Program-made: the position numbers and the translations under genes
Assembly: GCA_017446775.1 (NCBI GenBank)
Contig: JAFSQE010000008.1
Span: forward strand, 1 to 64,000
Source of the DNA: Bacteroidales bacterium
Lineage (GTDB): Bacteria > Bacteroidota > Bacteroidia > Bacteroidales > UBA932
Length of the DNA: 64,000 nt
Direction: 5' to 3'
Part shown: positions 37,287-45,591 of the stretch, one piece after another
How the letters are laid out: each line of letters begins with the position of its first letter
Numbering within the stretch: the first letter of the stretch is position 1
Notes under the pieces: generated by a model
Databases searched by the model: none
Told to the model about the DNA's origin: nothing
Seen by the model: the letters and a program-made list of their open reading frames with translations, nothing else

Positions 37287-38051
37287 ATGATAGTCTGCCC
37301 TAACGCCAAGATAAATCTGGGTCTGGAGGTTGTGCGCAGACGCAGCGACGGCTATCACGACATCGAGACGCTGTTTGTGCCGGTGCCATCCCTGCGCGAT
37401 GTGCTGGAGGTGGTTAAGGCAGATAAAGCAGATATGGTGCAATATGGCATCCCGTGCGACGTTCCGGTAGAGAAGAATCTCTGTTTTAAGGCGTTCCGGC
37501 TGATGCAGGAGCAGTTCGGCATCGGAAATGTAAATATATTTTTATATAAAAATATACCGATGGGGGCCGGGCTCGGCGGTGGCAGCAGCGATGCTGCCTT
37601 CACGCTGATGGCCATAAACGAGGTGTTCCAACTTGGGCTCGACAAGGGGCGGCTCGCCTCGCTCGCCGCAAAGCTTGGCAGCGACTGTCCGTTCTTTATC
37701 TATAACACCCCGATGTTTGCCAGCGGCCGCGGCGAGATTCTGGAACCCTACCCTATCGATCTGACACGTTATCGCATCGAAGTCATCGCCCCCGGCATCC
37801 ATATCTCCACCGCAGAAGCTTATGCCGCCATTGATTCGGGGCCTCTGCCAGGAAAAGATGAATCTCTAAAAGAGCGTCTGGCGATGCCAGTAGAGAACTG
37901 GCGCGAGAATGTCGTGAATGACTTCGAGGCCTACGCCTTTGCCAAATATCCCACTCTCGCGAAATTAAAATCCGAGCTCTACGACCGTGGCGCAATATAT
38001 GCCTCCATGACCGGTAGCGGCAGCGCAATGTACGCCTTGTTCGAGAAATAA
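37287..38051 (+). CDS. ispE: 4-diphosphocytidyl-2-C-methyl-D-erythritol kinase
   Basis: IspE phosphorylates CDP-ME in the non-mevalonate isoprenoid pathway. The 254-residue protein has PNAKINLGLEV at the start and the GHMP ATP-binding motif PMGAGLGGGSSDAAF (about residue 90), ending with the MTGSGSAMYALF block. Just before the GHMP motif the codons for VNIFLYKNI are all AT, forming a 22-bp perfect palindrome (37535-37556), unlike the rest of the gene. The protein itself looks intact. Confidence 0.93.
   Translation: MIVCPNAKINLGLEVVRRRSDGYHDIETLFVPVPSLRDVLEVVKADKADMVQYGIPCDVPVEKNLCFKAFRLMQEQFGIGNVNIFLYKNIPMGAGLGGGSSDAAFTLMAINEVFQLGLDKGRLASLAAKLGSDCPFFIYNTPMFASGRGEILEPYPIDLTRYRIEVIAPGIHISTAEAYAAIDSGPLPGKDESLKERLAMPVENWRENVVNDFEAYAFAKYPTLAKLKSELYDRGAIYASMTGSGSAMYALFEK
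37535..37556. repeat. 22-bp perfect AT palindrome inside ispE
   Basis: Positions 37535-37556 read the same on both strands with no mismatch. It contains the 13-mer TATATAAAAATAT on the plus strand (37543-37555) and its reverse complement (37536-37548). The same 13-mer occurs at 38106-38118 (reverse), 38952-38964 and 44716-44728. Confidence 0.85.
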
Positions 38052-38094
38052 ATTTTTAAATATTTCTATAAATATATTTTTCTAATTATCTGTA

Positions 38095-38124
38095 TTGCTG
38101 TATAAATATTTTTATATATATTTG
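38095..38124 (+). promoter_or_regulatory. parA promoter with an embedded AT motif
   Basis: TTG (38095-38097), a 19-nt spacer and TATATTTG (38117-38124) fit the phylum promoter. The 13-nt motif (reverse orientation, 38106-38118) fills most of the spacer and touches the -7 element, as an operator for autorepression would. The whole 97-nt gap before parA (38052-38148) is almost pure A/T and contains a second, degenerate AT stretch at about 38056-38082. Confidence 0.65.
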
Positions 38125-38148
38125 TGCAAATAATTGAGAATTAGAAAA

Positions 38149-38916
38149 ATGGGACAGGTAATTTGTTTTGCCAATAATAAAGGCGGTGTGGGTAAAACCA
38201 CCACGGCGGTGGCCATAGGACAGGCTTGGGCGCGTATGGGGAGCAAGGTTTTGTTTGTGGATCTTGATTCGCAGGCAAACCTTACGACCATGGTCAGCCC
38301 CCTCTCTTCAGAAGATCACAAGACTACGATAAGGGATGCTTTTCTGGATCCGAAAAAGTTGAATGTAGAACAGGTGGCAGAGAACCAGTATCTGATACCG
38401 TCCGAGTTGTCGCTCTCTAATTTTGACCGCGATACAGCTTCTTATACAGGGCGGGAATATCTGCTTATGGATTTGTTGAAGCCGCTGCGTCGCAAGTACG
38501 ATTATATAGTTATAGACTGTCCGCCGGCCCTTGGCCTTATTACGTATAATGCCCTGATTGCTGCAGACCACCTGGTTATGGTGGCAACTCCCGATGGATT
38601 GGCATACCAGGGGATGGTAATGGTGGCCAACCTGTATGCCGATGTCCGCTCAAGCGAGCGGTTGAACCCCGATATAAAGCTGTCTGGCGTGATTATAACC
38701 AAGTATGAGCGCAACAAACTCAGCGACATGTATGTCAAAAAGGTGAAAGACGAGTTGGGCGAGGTGTTCCTGGAGCCCCTTGTAACCAAGGCCACAAAGG
38801 TTGCCCAGGCGGGTTCCTTTAATCAGAGTATTTTTGATTATGACCCTACGGGCAAAGTCACCAAGCAATACCTCGAGCTTGCTAAAAGATTGCAGGCGCG
38901 ACTGTTAGAAAAATAG
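38149..38916 (+). CDS. ParA-family partition ATPase
   Basis: ParA ATPases position DNA or protein cargo using nucleoid-bound ATP gradients. The 255-residue protein has the deviant Walker A KGGVGKTTTA (residues 11-20, signature Lys11 and Lys16), DLDSQAN as the A' motif and IDCPPALGLIT as Walker B. There is no N-terminal DNA-binding domain, so it is the short ParA type (type Ib-like). I start at MGQVICFANN, 25 nt after the -7 element. It precedes a small ribbon-helix-helix gene by 55 nt and the region carries AT motif repeats. Confidence 0.9.
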   Translation: MGQVICFANNKGGVGKTTTAVAIGQAWARMGSKVLFVDLDSQANLTTMVSPLSSEDHKTTIRDAFLDPKKLNVEQVAENQYLIPSELSLSNFDRDTASYTGREYLLMDLLKPLRRKYDYIVIDCPPALGLITYNALIAADHLVMVATPDGLAYQGMVMVANLYADVRSSERLNPDIKLSGVIITKYERNKLSDMYVKKVKDELGEVFLEPLVTKATKVAQAGSFNQSIFDYDPTGKVTKQYLELAKRLQARLLEK

Positions 38917-38951
38917 AAAAATATAATATCATAAAAACATATAAATATATT

Positions 38952-38964
38952 TATATAAAAATAT
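38952..38964 (+). repeat. AT motif in the parA-RHH gap
   Basis: TATATAAAAATAT, same as in the ispE palindrome. It lies 8 nt before the RHH gene start, inside a 30-nt A/T stretch (38936-38967). Confidence 0.7.
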
Positions 38965-38971
38965 ATTGGTT

Positions 38972-39277
38972 ATGGCAAAGAAAACAGACCCGTTCGACAA
39001 GTTTCGCGAGGCCACGCTTGGGGGTGGCAATTCTTTCAGCGGAGCGCTCAGCGCCGCAGCAAACAACCGTAAGGCAAAACAGCAGGAGAGTGGGCAGCCG
39101 GCAGCTGCTCCCGCTGCAAAGGTCTCTAAAAACGCCAACCGTAAGCTGGTGAGCTTCCATATAGACAACGCCATGTTTTTAAAGCTCGGCCAACTTAAGT
39201 TTGAAACAGGCGCAAAATACGACGAACTGTACAACGAAGCGATTGTAGATCTTTTGAAAAAGTACCATCGCATATAA
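38972..39277 (+). CDS. Small ribbon-helix-helix protein, likely ParA partner
   Basis: I do not recognise a named family. The 101-residue protein has a polar, Ala/Gln-rich N-terminal part (residues 1-55), probably disordered, and a C-terminal ribbon-helix-helix pattern: the strand RKLVSFHID (about 57-65), then two helices ending EAIVDLLKKY. Small RHH proteins act as centromere-binding partners of short ParA ATPases in plasmids, with the flexible N-terminus stimulating ATPase activity. The ATG at 38972 is used; a TTG 6 nt earlier is possible. Function is inferred from position and fold. Confidence 0.75.
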   Translation: MAKKTDPFDKFREATLGGGNSFSGALSAAANNRKAKQQESGQPAAAPAAKVSKNANRKLVSFHIDNAMFLKLGQLKFETGAKYDELYNEAIVDLLKKYHRI

Positions 39278-39345
39278 AGGGCAGCTTGAGGTACCGGTGC
39301 GTCTTTTTTGTGAGTTTTTTGTATCCGCTGCATTTATAAATCGTT

Positions 39346-40137
39346 ATGAAAAGGTTCATCTTACTTTTTGCGCTGCTGTTTGCGGGCATTTTATGGGCTG
39401 ATGCCCAGGATATTATAACCACCAAAAAGGGTGAGGACATCAAAGCCAAGGTTGTTGAGGTCGGCCTGGACGAGGTGAGATACATCAAGGCCGACAACCC
39501 GGACGGCCCTGTATATGTTATCCGCCGCAGCGACCTTTTGATAATCCGTTACAATAACGGAGACAAGGATATCTTCTACAACGATAACCCGGCTGCGGAA
39601 GAGGCGGAGCCAGAGGCAGAGACTTTTTCTGTTTTCTATAAAGAGAAGAGATATAGGGAATTGAGGGGGCAGTACAAGCCGCGGGACTATTACCGCCGAC
39701 CCGATGACCCTTACAGCCCGTCAAGCGCCGGCGTGGCCTCTGCCCTGATACCCGGTCTGGGACAGTGCATAACCGGAGAATTCGGCCGAGGAGCCGCTTT
39801 CTTTGTCGGAAACATCATGTTGGGCATGGCCGCAACTGCCAATACTGCAGCCCTGTCAGAGGGTTATTATTACGACGGTCAGGGTATAAAGCATTACGAA
39901 ACATATTACAACGATACGGCAGCGGTGTGTCTGGGACTGGCCTATGTCGGTTTATACGTCTGGAACATAGTTGATGCCGTGCGCATCGCCAAGGTCAAGA
40001 ATCTGTATCATCAGGATATGAACCGCAGGCAGGCATCGTTACGGATAAACGTAGAGCCATACCTCAACTTTTCTCCCGCAACACAACTGGCAACAGCCCA
40101 GCCCGTCGGCGGGCTCTCTTTCAAGATCAATTTCTAA
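39346..40137 (+). CDS. Exported DUF5683-like protein
   Basis: Function is unknown. The 263-residue precursor has a signal peptide (about 1-20, ending ADA), then DIITTKKGEDIKAKVVEVGLDEVRYIK, a small beta domain common in Bacteroidetes exported proteins, and a C-terminal DUF5683-like part with SPSSAGVASALIPGLGQCITGEFGRGAAFF and two hydrophobic segments. It ends in a Phe-rich beta tail. It converges on the ThiL-like gene with 15 nt between the stops. Its link to the ParA module is only proximity. Confidence 0.65.
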   Translation: MKRFILLFALLFAGILWADAQDIITTKKGEDIKAKVVEVGLDEVRYIKADNPDGPVYVIRRSDLLIIRYNNGDKDIFYNDNPAAEEAEPEAETFSVFYKEKRYRELRGQYKPRDYYRRPDDPYSPSSAGVASALIPGLGQCITGEFGRGAAFFVGNIMLGMAATANTAALSEGYYYDGQGIKHYETYYNDTAAVCLGLAYVGLYVWNIVDAVRIAKVKNLYHQDMNRRQASLRINVEPYLNFSPATQLATAQPVGGLSFKINF

Positions 40138-40152
40138 GGGTTTGTAACTGCG

Positions 40153-41151
40153 TTACAGCTCTTTAAGCGGCAGCTCGGCACCGTCGGGGGTCACGAGCAG
40201 GGCTCCTGCGTCGGCCTGGCACAGGTGGCCTATAACATCGAAGGTCTGAATCTCTTTGTGGAATGACTCAAACTGGTCTATGGGCAGGGTGAATATCAGC
40301 CGGTAGTCGTCGCCGCCGTTGATTGCCGCCGTTACGGCATCGATGCCAATCTCTTCTGCCAGGGCAAAGGTCTCTGACGCGATAGGGATGCGGTCCAGAT
40401 ATATCTTGGCGCCCAGGGAGGTCTTTGCGCAAAGCGTATAAACCGCCTCTGCCAGGCCGCGGTTGTCAAATACGCCGCTGCTGGGGTAGAAGCCACCCTT
40501 TGTGAAACGGTCTATCACGCCCGCCGGAATCTCGGGGCAGAGGTATTGCGAGAGCAGATATTTGTATTTTGACAGGTCGGGCTGTTTGGCATGGGCTTCT
40601 CCCGCCGCAAGAAATGCCCCCTTTTCCCGCTCGAGTACATGCTGACCCATGTATGCGCCACCCACGTTGCCACCCAGGCAGATAAGGTCCATGCTGGTAG
40701 CTGCGGGGCATTTTGCAGCAATTGTGCGACTCTGGCTTCCGGTGGCAAACATGCTTATCTGCAGCCCGTTGATAGAGGGGAACAGCTCCAGGTGGAGATC
40801 TTTTAACGCGTGCTCTTTTGCCGCTGCCAGCACGCCGCTCCAGAGGTCGGCGATATCCTCGAACGCAAAGTGAGACGATACACCCAGCGCCACCGAGAGT
40901 GCCCGCGGCCGGCAGAACGCGGCGTAAATATCGCCCAGCACATTTATCACCGCCTTGTAGCCCAGGTGTTTGAGAGGATGGTAAACCAGGTCGAAGTCGA
41001 CCCCCTGTGCCATCATTTTGTGGCTGGCGATCCCTTCTGTGACCTTGATTTGCGGGGCATTGTTAAAGCCGCTGCCTTCAAATAAACGTTCTATGGCTGC
41101 ACGGTGGCCAATCTGCGAGAATCCTGTGCGCTGAGGTTTGTTCTCTTCCAT
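40153..41151 (-). CDS. ThiL-like (AIR-synthase-related) protein with degenerate active site
   Basis: The protein is like thiamine-monophosphate kinase: MEENKPQRT at the start, [40 protein letters not shown] and [13 protein letters not shown] are family blocks. However, the metal/ATP motifs are altered: the N-terminal GDDAA motif is absent, the DLLVEGVHFD block reads [10 protein letters not shown], and the ISDGL motif reads FDNRGL. With 332 residues it is not truncated. I infer a non-catalytic or changed-function paralogue; a divergent active kinase is the alternative. It is divergent from sufB, sharing a compact promoter region. Confidence 0.7.
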   Translation of the reverse strand: MEENKPQRTGFSQIGHRAAIERLFEGSGFNNAPQIKVTEGIASHKMMAQGVDFDLVYHPLKHLGYKAVINVLGDIYAAFCRPRALSVALGVSSHFAFEDIADLWSGVLAAAKEHALKDLHLELFPSINGLQISMFATGSQSRTIAAKCPAATSMDLICLGGNVGGAYMGQHVLEREKGAFLAAGEAHAKQPDLSKYKYLLSQYLCPEIPAGVIDRFTKGGFYPSSGVFDNRGLAEAVYTLCAKTSLGAKIYLDRIPIASETFALAEEIGIDAVTAAINGGDDYRLIFTLPIDQFESFHKEIQTFDVIGHLCQADAGALLVTPDGAELPLKEL

Positions 41152-41180
41152 GCTGGATTTCTGTTTTTCTTTGCGGAAAG

Positions 41181-41208
41181 CAAAGTTAATGATAAATCAC
41201 TAACTTTG
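41181..41208. promoter_or_regulatory. Divergent -7 elements for sufB and the ThiL-like gene
   Basis: TAACTTTG occurs on the minus strand (41188-41181) and on the plus strand (41201-41208), making an 8-bp perfect inverted repeat with a 12-nt gap. The two promoters must overlap, so they probably exclude each other. The sufB start is 7 nt beyond the plus element, giving a very short or no leader. Confidence 0.6.
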
Positions 41209-41214
41209 CCTTCT

Positions 41215-42651
41215 ATGGCAGAAAAAGCGGACATACTGGAAACGCTCACCACAAAGGAGTATTCAGAGGGCTTCACCACCGATATCGAGCAGGAGTTCTT
41301 CCCCAAAGGGTTGAACGACGATATCGTGCGCGCCCTTTCTGCCAAAAAGGGGGAGCCGGAGTGGATGCTTGAGTTCCGTCTGGACGCGCTGCACCGCTGG
41401 CAGAAGATGAAAATGCCCGAATGGGGGCATCTGGAGATTCCGCCTATCGACTTTCAGGATATCATATATTTCGCTGCGCCAAAGCCGCCCAAAAAGCGGG
41501 AGGAGGTGGATCCGGAGCTGCTCAGGACCTTTGACAAGCTGGGGATTCCGCTCGAGGAGCGCGATGCCCTGAGCGGGGTGGCGGTGGATGCCGTGTTCGA
41601 TTCGGTATCTGTGAAGACCACCTTCAGGAAGACGCTGCAGGAGAAGGGAATTATTTTCTGCCCGTTCTCCGAGGCGGTGCGCGACTATCCCGACCTGGTG
41701 CGGAAGTATCTGGCCAGGGTGGTGCCACCCTCTGACAACTTTTTCGCGGCGCTGAACAGCGCGGTATTCAGCGACGGCTCTTTCTGCTATATCCCCAAGG
41801 GGGTCCGCTGTCCAATGGAGCTGAGCAGCTACTTCCGCATCAACGCCCGCGGCATCGGGCAGTTTGAACGGACGCTGATTGTGGCCGACGAGGGCTCTTA
41901 CGTGAGCTATCTGGAGGGGTGCACGGCCCCGATGCGCGACGAGAACCAGCTCCACGCCGCAATCGTGGAGATAATTGTAGAGAAGGATGCCGAGGTGAAA
42001 TATTCCACCGTCCAGAACTGGTATCCGGGCGACAGCCAGGGGCGCGGCGGCATCTTTAACTTTGTGACCAAGCGCGGCCTGTGCCGCGGGGAGCGGAGCC
42101 GGCTCTTCTGGACGCAGGTGGAGACGGGCAGCGCCATCACCTGGAAGTACCCGAGCACAATTTTGCGCGGCGACGGCAGCCATTCCGAATTCTATTCGGT
42201 GGCGCTCACAAATAATTATCAGCAGGCCGATACAGGCACAAAAATGGTCCATATCGGTAAAAACACCACCAGCCGCATCGTGAGCAAGGGTATCAGCGCA
42301 GGGCAGAGCCAGAACAGCTACCGCGGCCTGGTTAAGGTGGCCTCAGGTGCCAGCGGTGTGCGGAACCATTCGCAGTGCGATTCGCTGCTGATTGGCGATA
42401 TGTGCGGCGCACACACCTTCCCGGTGATTGAGTGCGCCAACTCCGGCGCGATTCTGGAACACGAGGCCACGACCTCGAAAATCAGCGACGAACAGCTATT
42501 TTACCTGCGCCAGAGGGGCATAAGCGAAGAGGATGCGGTGGCGCTGATTGTTGGGGGATATGCTTCAGACGTGCTGCAGCGGCTCCCCATGGAGTTTGCC
42601 ATAGAGGCCCGCCGCCTGCTTAGTGTAAGTCTTGAAGGGAGCGTAGGATAG
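41215..42651 (+). CDS. sufB: Fe-S cluster scaffold protein SufB
   Basis: SufB is the core scaffold of the SUF system, where clusters are built before transfer. The 478-residue protein has the SufB hallmarks [34 protein letters not shown] with its Cys, the parallel beta-helix, and [16 protein letters not shown] with the catalytic Cys. I start at [11 protein letters not shown]; upstream in-frame codons extend into the divergent gene. It starts an operon sufB-pnuC-sufC-sufD, with sufS-sufE far away at 9-10.6 kb. Confidence 0.95.
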   Translation: MAEKADILETLTTKEYSEGFTTDIEQEFFPKGLNDDIVRALSAKKGEPEWMLEFRLDALHRWQKMKMPEWGHLEIPPIDFQDIIYFAAPKPPKKREEVDPELLRTFDKLGIPLEERDALSGVAVDAVFDSVSVKTTFRKTLQEKGIIFCPFSEAVRDYPDLVRKYLARVVPPSDNFFAALNSAVFSDGSFCYIPKGVRCPMELSSYFRINARGIGQFERTLIVADEGSYVSYLEGCTAPMRDENQLHAAIVEIIVEKDAEVKYSTVQNWYPGDSQGRGGIFNFVTKRGLCRGERSRLFWTQVETGSAITWKYPSTILRGDGSHSEFYSVALTNNYQQADTGTKMVHIGKNTTSRIVSKGISAGQSQNSYRGLVKVASGASGVRNHSQCDSLLIGDMCGAHTFPVIECANSGAILEHEATTSKISDEQLFYLRQRGISEEDAVALIVGGYASDVLQRLPMEFAIEARRLLSVSLEGSVG

Positions 42652-42695
42652 AATTAGAGCCCGCAGGGCGAAGGGTAAGTCCCTTCCCCGGGGGA

Positions 42696-43334
42696 ATGGA
42701 TTTAGGTATGGAGTGGATCAACTATACATTGTTCTTGCTGGGTGGCGCTCCGGTGCTGCTGGTGGACCTCGTATCATCTGTACTGGGGCTGACATGTGTG
42801 TTCCTGGCCGGACGCAATTCCAAGTACAACTTCTGGGTGGGCTACCTGTACACGGCGGCGCTCTTTTGCCTGTTCTGGAACAAGAACCTGTACGCGATGC
42901 TGTTCCTGCAGCCCATCTCGCTCACCATCAACATAATAGGCCATTGGCGCTGGACCCATCCGAAAAAGGGAGAAGAGAGTTCCAGGGGCGATTTGAAGGT
43001 GACAAAGCTGAGCATGCAACAGCGGATACTGGGAGCTGCGGCGGTTGTGCTGCTCTCCGGCATCTGGGGGTGGATGCTGAATACGGTGTTCCCGAATGAC
43101 CCGCATCCATATCTGGATACCGTCGTAACGGTGCTGATACTTTACGCCCAGCTGCTGTCGGCTCTCAAGAAGTGGGACTGCTGGCTGGTGTGGCTGCTGG
43201 TGAACATAACCCAGATAATCCTGCACATATCGGTGGGCAACGTGTTCATGCCGATAGTGTGCGCGCTGTACCTGATAAACGGTATCTGGTCGCTGTTTGG
43301 CTGGCGGAAGCTTTATAATAATGAAAACAAGTAG
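42696..43334 (+). CDS. PnuC-family transporter
   Basis: PnuC-family proteins move vitamin precursors such as nicotinamide riboside (PnuC) or thiamine (PnuT) through the membrane. The 212-residue protein has about seven hydrophobic segments and ends with the family region YAQLLSALKKWDCWLVWLLVNITQIILHI. It lies 44 nt after sufB and 3 nt before sufC, inside the suf operon. I see no TPP riboswitch in front of it. Substrate is not evident; a start at 42708 (MEWINY) is possible. Confidence 0.8.
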   Translation: MDLGMEWINYTLFLLGGAPVLLVDLVSSVLGLTCVFLAGRNSKYNFWVGYLYTAALFCLFWNKNLYAMLFLQPISLTINIIGHWRWTHPKKGEESSRGDLKVTKLSMQQRILGAAAVVLLSGIWGWMLNTVFPNDPHPYLDTVVTVLILYAQLLSALKKWDCWLVWLLVNITQIILHISVGNVFMPIVCALYLINGIWSLFGWRKLYNNENK

Positions 43335-43337
43335 TTT

Positions 43338-44105
43338 ATGAACGATATATTGCTGGAAGTTAAAGATTTGCATGCCTCGGTGATGGAGCGCGAGATATTG
43401 CGCGGCATCAACCTTACGGTGCGCCGGGGTGAGGTTCACGCCATCATGGGGCCCAACGGGGCGGGGAAGAGCACCCTCTCCGGAGTGCTGGCGGGCAAGC
43501 CGGGCTATACTGTGACAGGGGGCGATGCCCTCTTCGATGGAGAGTCGCTGCTGACCCTGACGCCCGAAGAGCGTTCCTGGCGCGGAGTGTTTCTGGGATT
43601 CCAGTATCCAACTGAGATTCCCGGAGTGAGCAATACGCAGATGCTCAAGAGCGCCGTGGCGGCCCACCGCCGCGCGCAGAATCTGCCGGAACTCTCCAGT
43701 AAAGAGTTCATCAAGCTGATGGACAGCAAGCTGACTCTGGTAAAGATGGACCGCAGTTTTCTTTCGCGCGGGGTGAATGTGGGTTTTTCCGGCGGCGAGA
43801 AGAAGCGCAACGAGATATTCCAGATGGCGATGCTCTCGCCGCAGCTGGCCATCCTTGACGAGACCGATTCCGGCCTGGACGTGGATGCGCTGCGCATAGT
43901 GGGGGAGGGGGTCAACAGCCTCCGCAGCCATGACAACGTGTTTATCGTGATAACGCACTACCAGCGGCTGCTGGATTATATCGTCCCGGATGTGATCCAT
44001 GTGCTCTACAACGGGCAGATTATCCTCACCGGCGACCGCTCCCTGGCGCTGGAGATAGAGGCCAGGGGGTACGACTGGATTATAAATCAGCATAATGGCA
44101 AATAG
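43338..44105 (+). CDS. sufC: Fe-S assembly ATPase SufC
   Basis: SufC is the ABC-type ATPase that drives shape changes of SufBCD. The 255-residue protein has Walker A GPNGAGKSTL (about residue 37), the Q-loop, the signature SGGEKKRNEI and Walker B LAILDETDSGLDVDAL. Its 3' end overlaps sufD by 11 nt. Length is standard. Confidence 0.96.
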   Translation: MNDILLEVKDLHASVMEREILRGINLTVRRGEVHAIMGPNGAGKSTLSGVLAGKPGYTVTGGDALFDGESLLTLTPEERSWRGVFLGFQYPTEIPGVSNTQMLKSAVAAHRRAQNLPELSSKEFIKLMDSKLTLVKMDRSFLSRGVNVGFSGGEKKRNEIFQMAMLSPQLAILDETDSGLDVDALRIVGEGVNSLRSHDNVFIVITHYQRLLDYIVPDVIHVLYNGQIILTGDRSLALEIEARGYDWIINQHNGK

Positions 44106-44712
44106 AGAAGTCATATTGCTAAGGGGCGATGAGCTCCGCACGCTGGAGATCACCGTAGGTGCCGGCCAGGCTCGCGAGCTGGTTTTCGTGGCGCTGCCGG
44201 GCGAAAGCGGTGTCATCGATTGCTCCGTCTCGGTAAGCTTTTCCGGCGAAGGTGGCGACTGCGTTCTGAGCGGGCTCTATCTGGCCGGCGGATCGTCCAG
44301 GGTCAATTTTACCGTAAATGTGGAGCACGGCGTGCCGCGCTGCAGCAGCAGTCAGCTTTTCAAGGGGATAGTGGCCGGCAGGGCGCGCACAGGCTTCTTT
44401 GGCCTGATCCGCGTACCCGAACACTGCATCGGCACCGAGGCCTATCAGCAGAACCATAACCTGCTGCTGGGCGACGATTGCCACGCGCAGAGCCTGCCGC
44501 AGCTGGAGATTTATGCCGACGATGTGCGTTGCAGCCATGGCGCTACCTTTGGCCGCCTTGGCGATGAAGAGCTCTTTTATATGCGCAGCCGCGGAATTCC
44601 GGAGTTCGAGGCGCGCAGATTGCAGATGACAGCCTTTGCATCTGAAGTGCTGGAGGGATTACCGGAAGATATTGTATGCCAGGCGCTTGAAGCTTTGGAA
44701 TCGTTATTATAG
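44095..44712 (+). CDS. sufD: Short SufD-like Fe-S assembly protein
   Basis: SufD partners SufB and SufC in cluster assembly. The 205-residue protein is far shorter than the usual about 400-450 residues; it keeps the beta-helix and C-terminal part (QNHNLLLGDDCHAQSLPQLEIYADDVRCSHGATFG and LDDEELFYMRSRG-like ending) but lacks the N-terminal helical region. It overlaps sufC by 11 nt, so this start is the natural one, and no missing 5' part is seen in the upstream frames. It is probably a naturally reduced SufD. Confidence 0.88.
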   Translation: MANREVILLRGDELRTLEITVGAGQARELVFVALPGESGVIDCSVSVSFSGEGGDCVLSGLYLAGGSSRVNFTVNVEHGVPRCSSSQLFKGIVAGRARTGFFGLIRVPEHCIGTEAYQQNHNLLLGDDCHAQSLPQLEIYADDVRCSHGATFGRLGDEELFYMRSRGIPEFEARRLQMTAFASEVLEGLPEDIVCQALEALESLL

Positions 44713-44715
44713 TTT

Positions 44716-44728
44716 TATATAAAAATAT
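44716..44728 (+). repeat. AT motif upstream of the SUMF-like lipoprotein gene
   Basis: TATATAAAAATAT lies in the 24-nt gap between sufD and the next gene and is the fourth locus of the motif seen in ispE and around parA. TTTTATATAAAA at 44713-44724 is itself a perfect palindrome. Confidence 0.65.
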
Positions 44729-44736
44729 AAATTCTT

Positions 44737-45591
44737 ATGAAATCAGTTCGTTTTAACTTTGTGCCGGCGCTGGTTCTGGCACTTGCAATAATGGTTGTCA
44801 CGCCCGGCTGCAAAGGTGGCAAAAAGACCCAGAATGCAGCCCCGGCGGCAGAAACCGCGCCGGTAGAGACCAAAGAATTCACCGTGAACGGGGTCACCTT
44901 CACTATGGTTAAGGTAGAGGGGGGTACTTACAGCATGGGCGCTACCCCGGAGCAGGGGACAGAGGCTCAGATGAACGAGAAACCTGTACACGAAGTAACA
45001 GTAGAGGATTTCTGGATTGGCCAGACAGAGGTCACCCAGGCGCTCTGGAAGGCAGTTACAGATTACAACCCCTCTTACACCCGCTGGCCGGAGTGCCCCG
45101 TGGACAAGGTCAGCTGGCAGGAGTGCAAGGGGTTTGTAGAGACCCTGCAGGAGCTCACCGGGCTGGCATTCCGCCTTCCCACAGAGGAAGAGTGGGAATA
45201 TGCGGCCCGCGGCGGCAAATACAGCAAGGGTTACAAATATGCCGGCAGCGACAATGTAGACGAAGTTGCATGGCACGTGGGCAATGCAGAAGAGAAATCG
45301 CACCCCGTGGCCACCAAGAAGCCCAACGAGCTGGGGCTGTACGACATGAGCGGCAATGTGTATGAGTGGTGCGAAGACAAATACATGATGTACGACGGCT
45401 CCGAGCCCCAGTACTCCCAGAAGATGCTCAAGAGCGACAAGAAGCGCGAATTCCACATAGAGAGGGGCGGCTGCTGGAACTACGGTCCCACCATGTGCCG
45501 CACCGCCTATCGTCACGCCGGCAACTATACCCACATGTACGCTTACGACGGTCTGCGTCTGGCTTTGACCACCGTGCCGGCGGCGGAGTAG
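44737..45591 (+). CDS. Formylglycine-generating-enzyme-like (SUMF1 domain) lipoprotein
   Basis: The 284-residue precursor has a lipobox VTPGC (Cys25) and a SUMF1 fold: TYSMGATPEQG, HEVTVEDFWIGQTEVTQALWK, FRLPTEEEWEYAARGG, SGNVYEWCED and IERGGCWNYGPTMCRTAYRH. The true FGE active site has a different Cys arrangement, so formylglycine synthesis is uncertain; many Bacteroidetes members act as envelope or gliding-type lipoproteins. No sulfatase gene is nearby. It sits at the end of the suf region, and an AT motif lies directly upstream. Confidence 0.85.
   Translation: MKSVRFNFVPALVLALAIMVVTPGCKGGKKTQNAAPAAETAPVETKEFTVNGVTFTMVKVEGGTYSMGATPEQGTEAQMNEKPVHEVTVEDFWIGQTEVTQALWKAVTDYNPSYTRWPECPVDKVSWQECKGFVETLQELTGLAFRLPTEEEWEYAARGGKYSKGYKYAGSDNVDEVAWHVGNAEEKSHPVATKKPNELGLYDMSGNVYEWCEDKYMMYDGSEPQYSQKMLKSDKKREFHIERGGCWNYGPTMCRTAYRHAGNYTHMYAYDGLRLALTTVPAAE

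Noticed and set aside
42652..42695. Possible riboswitch before the PnuC-family gene
   Set aside because: The 44-nt gap has short GC hairpins but none of the conserved TPP riboswitch sequence, and it is too short for one.
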